Source: Cryptomeria japonica (taxonomy: Eukaryota > Streptophyta > Pinopsida > Cupressales > Cupressaceae). Taken from it: a stretch of 58,000 nt of DNA. How positions within the stretch are numbered: the first letter of the stretch is position 1; each line of letters begins with the position of its first letter. Shown here in pieces: positions 56,966 to 58,000 of the stretch. Location of the stretch: positions 126,597,140-126,655,139 of the forward strand of contig NC_081410.1 of NCBI RefSeq assembly GCF_030272615.1, read 5' to 3'. The position numbers and the translations under genes were made by a program. Under the pieces are notes generated by a model. That model saw only the letters and a program-made list of their open reading frames with translations, ran no database searches and was not told the DNA's origin.

Positions 56966-58000
56966 TGTAGGGGAAAAAGTGACACTAAGCAAACATGCCC
57001 TAATCTCACTTTCAATCACACACTTGTGGAATACGAAAGAGCCTAGAGGTATCACACAATTGGCTACTTCTTTTTGTGGAAGAGAGAGCCACGGGCTACC
57101 TATTAGGATTTCTATTCCTTTGTTGCAAATGATAGATAGAATGATGCAAGTTCAACTATTAACCCTAAAGTGTAAGTATGAACTAGTAACTTTGAGCACA
57201 AGATTGTAGAATTGAGATTTAATGATGAACAATTATAAGGATAAGAGGAGAAATGTAAATGTGTACCTTGAATGGATTTGATTCTGCAAGATCTTCCGCT
57301 AAAGCCGGAAGCCTGAAATACTAAAGCTGCTACCTCTGAAACTGTTAAAATTCACTGAAATGGATAGGGACCAGGGCACCCAGCGCCCCTGTCCTTGCAG
57401 GACCAGGGCACCCCACGCCCCTGTCCTAGCTTTCTGGGTTGGAATTTGGTGTGAAGTTCTGTCTCGGTCCGCTTCTGTCAGATCTGCAACTTGCGGTGTC
57501 GTTCGAATTTGGAAATCTGTACTTATATCTGAAAAGAGTTGTAGGTGGCTATATAGGGTTTTGCCTTAGTCAAACCCCCACTTTGGTGCTTTCCACCTCC
57601 ACGAATAGCCAAGTTGTATAGTAAAAGTTGTGTGTGCAAGATCTTAAAATGAAAGTAAGCAAACTAGAGCAACCTACAAAGTAAACCCTAATTGCTTGTA
57701 ATTGACAAAGTAAAATGCTCTAAATCAAGATGCAAAGTGATCTAAAGCATGAGTGCAAAGGATGTAATGAATCTTGTGCAAAGATATGAAAACAACATGA
57801 AACCATACCCAACCCCAAGGGAGGGGTACAAGCCAATCTTTAGTCGGTGATCTCTTATTGTTCTTCTATGTCTTCAAAGCCCTAAATTGATGAATGAAAT
57901 TGAATGCTTGATTAATGGATGTTGAGTGTTGTTGAAGATCCCACAAGACTTTCTCTTTTTCTACAATGCCTTCCTTCTTGTTGCTTGTTGTTGTTGTCTC
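56966..58000. mobile_element. E6: LTR-like sequence inserted in E5, open at window end
   Basis: The E5 integrase stops abruptly before TGTAGGGGAAAAAGTGACAC at 56966, a TG start. No coding follows to the window end. CTATATAGGG near 57550 may be a TATA box on the plus strand. It contains a GC-rich tandem duplication. The far end and target duplication are not visible, so an LTR is inferred. Confidence 0.5.
57368..57431. repeat. GC-rich 2 x 32 bp tandem duplication, hairpin-forming
   Basis: 57368-57399 and 57400-57431 both begin GGACCAGGGCACCC and contain CGCCCCTGTCCT. In each unit GGACCAGGG can pair with CCCTGTCC with one bulged C. It is much more GC-rich than its surroundings. Confidence 0.88.

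Overview
This is a window of plant nuclear DNA made almost entirely of LTR retrotransposons inserted into one another. I see no intact host gene, no rRNA, no tRNA gene and no CRISPR array. Three things point to a seed plant with a large, repeat-rich genome: abundant Ty1/Copia elements of the Sirevirus type (tRNA-iMet primer sites, clustered polypurine tracts, coiled-coil and zinc-knuckle Gag extensions), a Tat/Ogre-type Ty3/Gypsy element with a second RNase H, and heavy nonsense decay. A gymnosperm, probably a conifer, is my best guess, but that is inference.

Layout, using my own element names. (1) 1-12381, minus strand: E2b, an old copy of a pol-less Sirevirus-like family. It is split by E1, a full-length Sirevirus at 1325-9836 (near-perfect 5-bp target duplication), and by an unclassified block at 9842 to about 11440. 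(2) 12382-18944, minus strand: E2, a complete second copy of that family, lying inside the LTR of E2b. It has coiled-coil and four-zinc-knuckle coding, then an accessory reading frame of about 1,075 codons, and no protease, integrase or reverse transcriptase. (3) 18945-27272: decayed T/G-rich DNA with LTR remnants and small tandem repeats. (4) 27273-29342: a Copia-type LTR split by a solo LTR (27417-28802, perfect target duplication). (5) 29393 to about 53041, plus strand: E3, a decayed Tat/Ogre-type Gypsy element. It is interrupted by a solo Sirevirus-like LTR (33377-34660), an LTR-like unit (35990-38046), an AT-rich fold-back insertion (about 38550-39383) and E4. (6) 43727-50449, plus strand: E4, a Gypsy-like element encoding only Gag and protease (TR-GAG type). 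Its left LTR carries another solo LTR (43846-45081). (7) 53042-56965, minus strand: the 3' part of E5, a third Sirevirus, whose integrase is cut at 56966 by E6, an LTR-like sequence that leaves the window.

Reading inward gives relative ages: E2b is older than E1 and E2; E3 is older than its four insertions; E4 is older than the solo LTR inside it; E5 is older than E6. The pol genes are visibly broken by nonsense codons, frameshifts and lost catalytic residues, so none should make a working enzyme. The most interesting object is the E2/E2b family. Two diverged copies share the same unusual plan: Sirevirus LTRs and Gag tail, no pol, and a separately initiated accessory protein that I do not recognise. 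It would have to be mobilised in trans by a Sirevirus such as E1 or E5.
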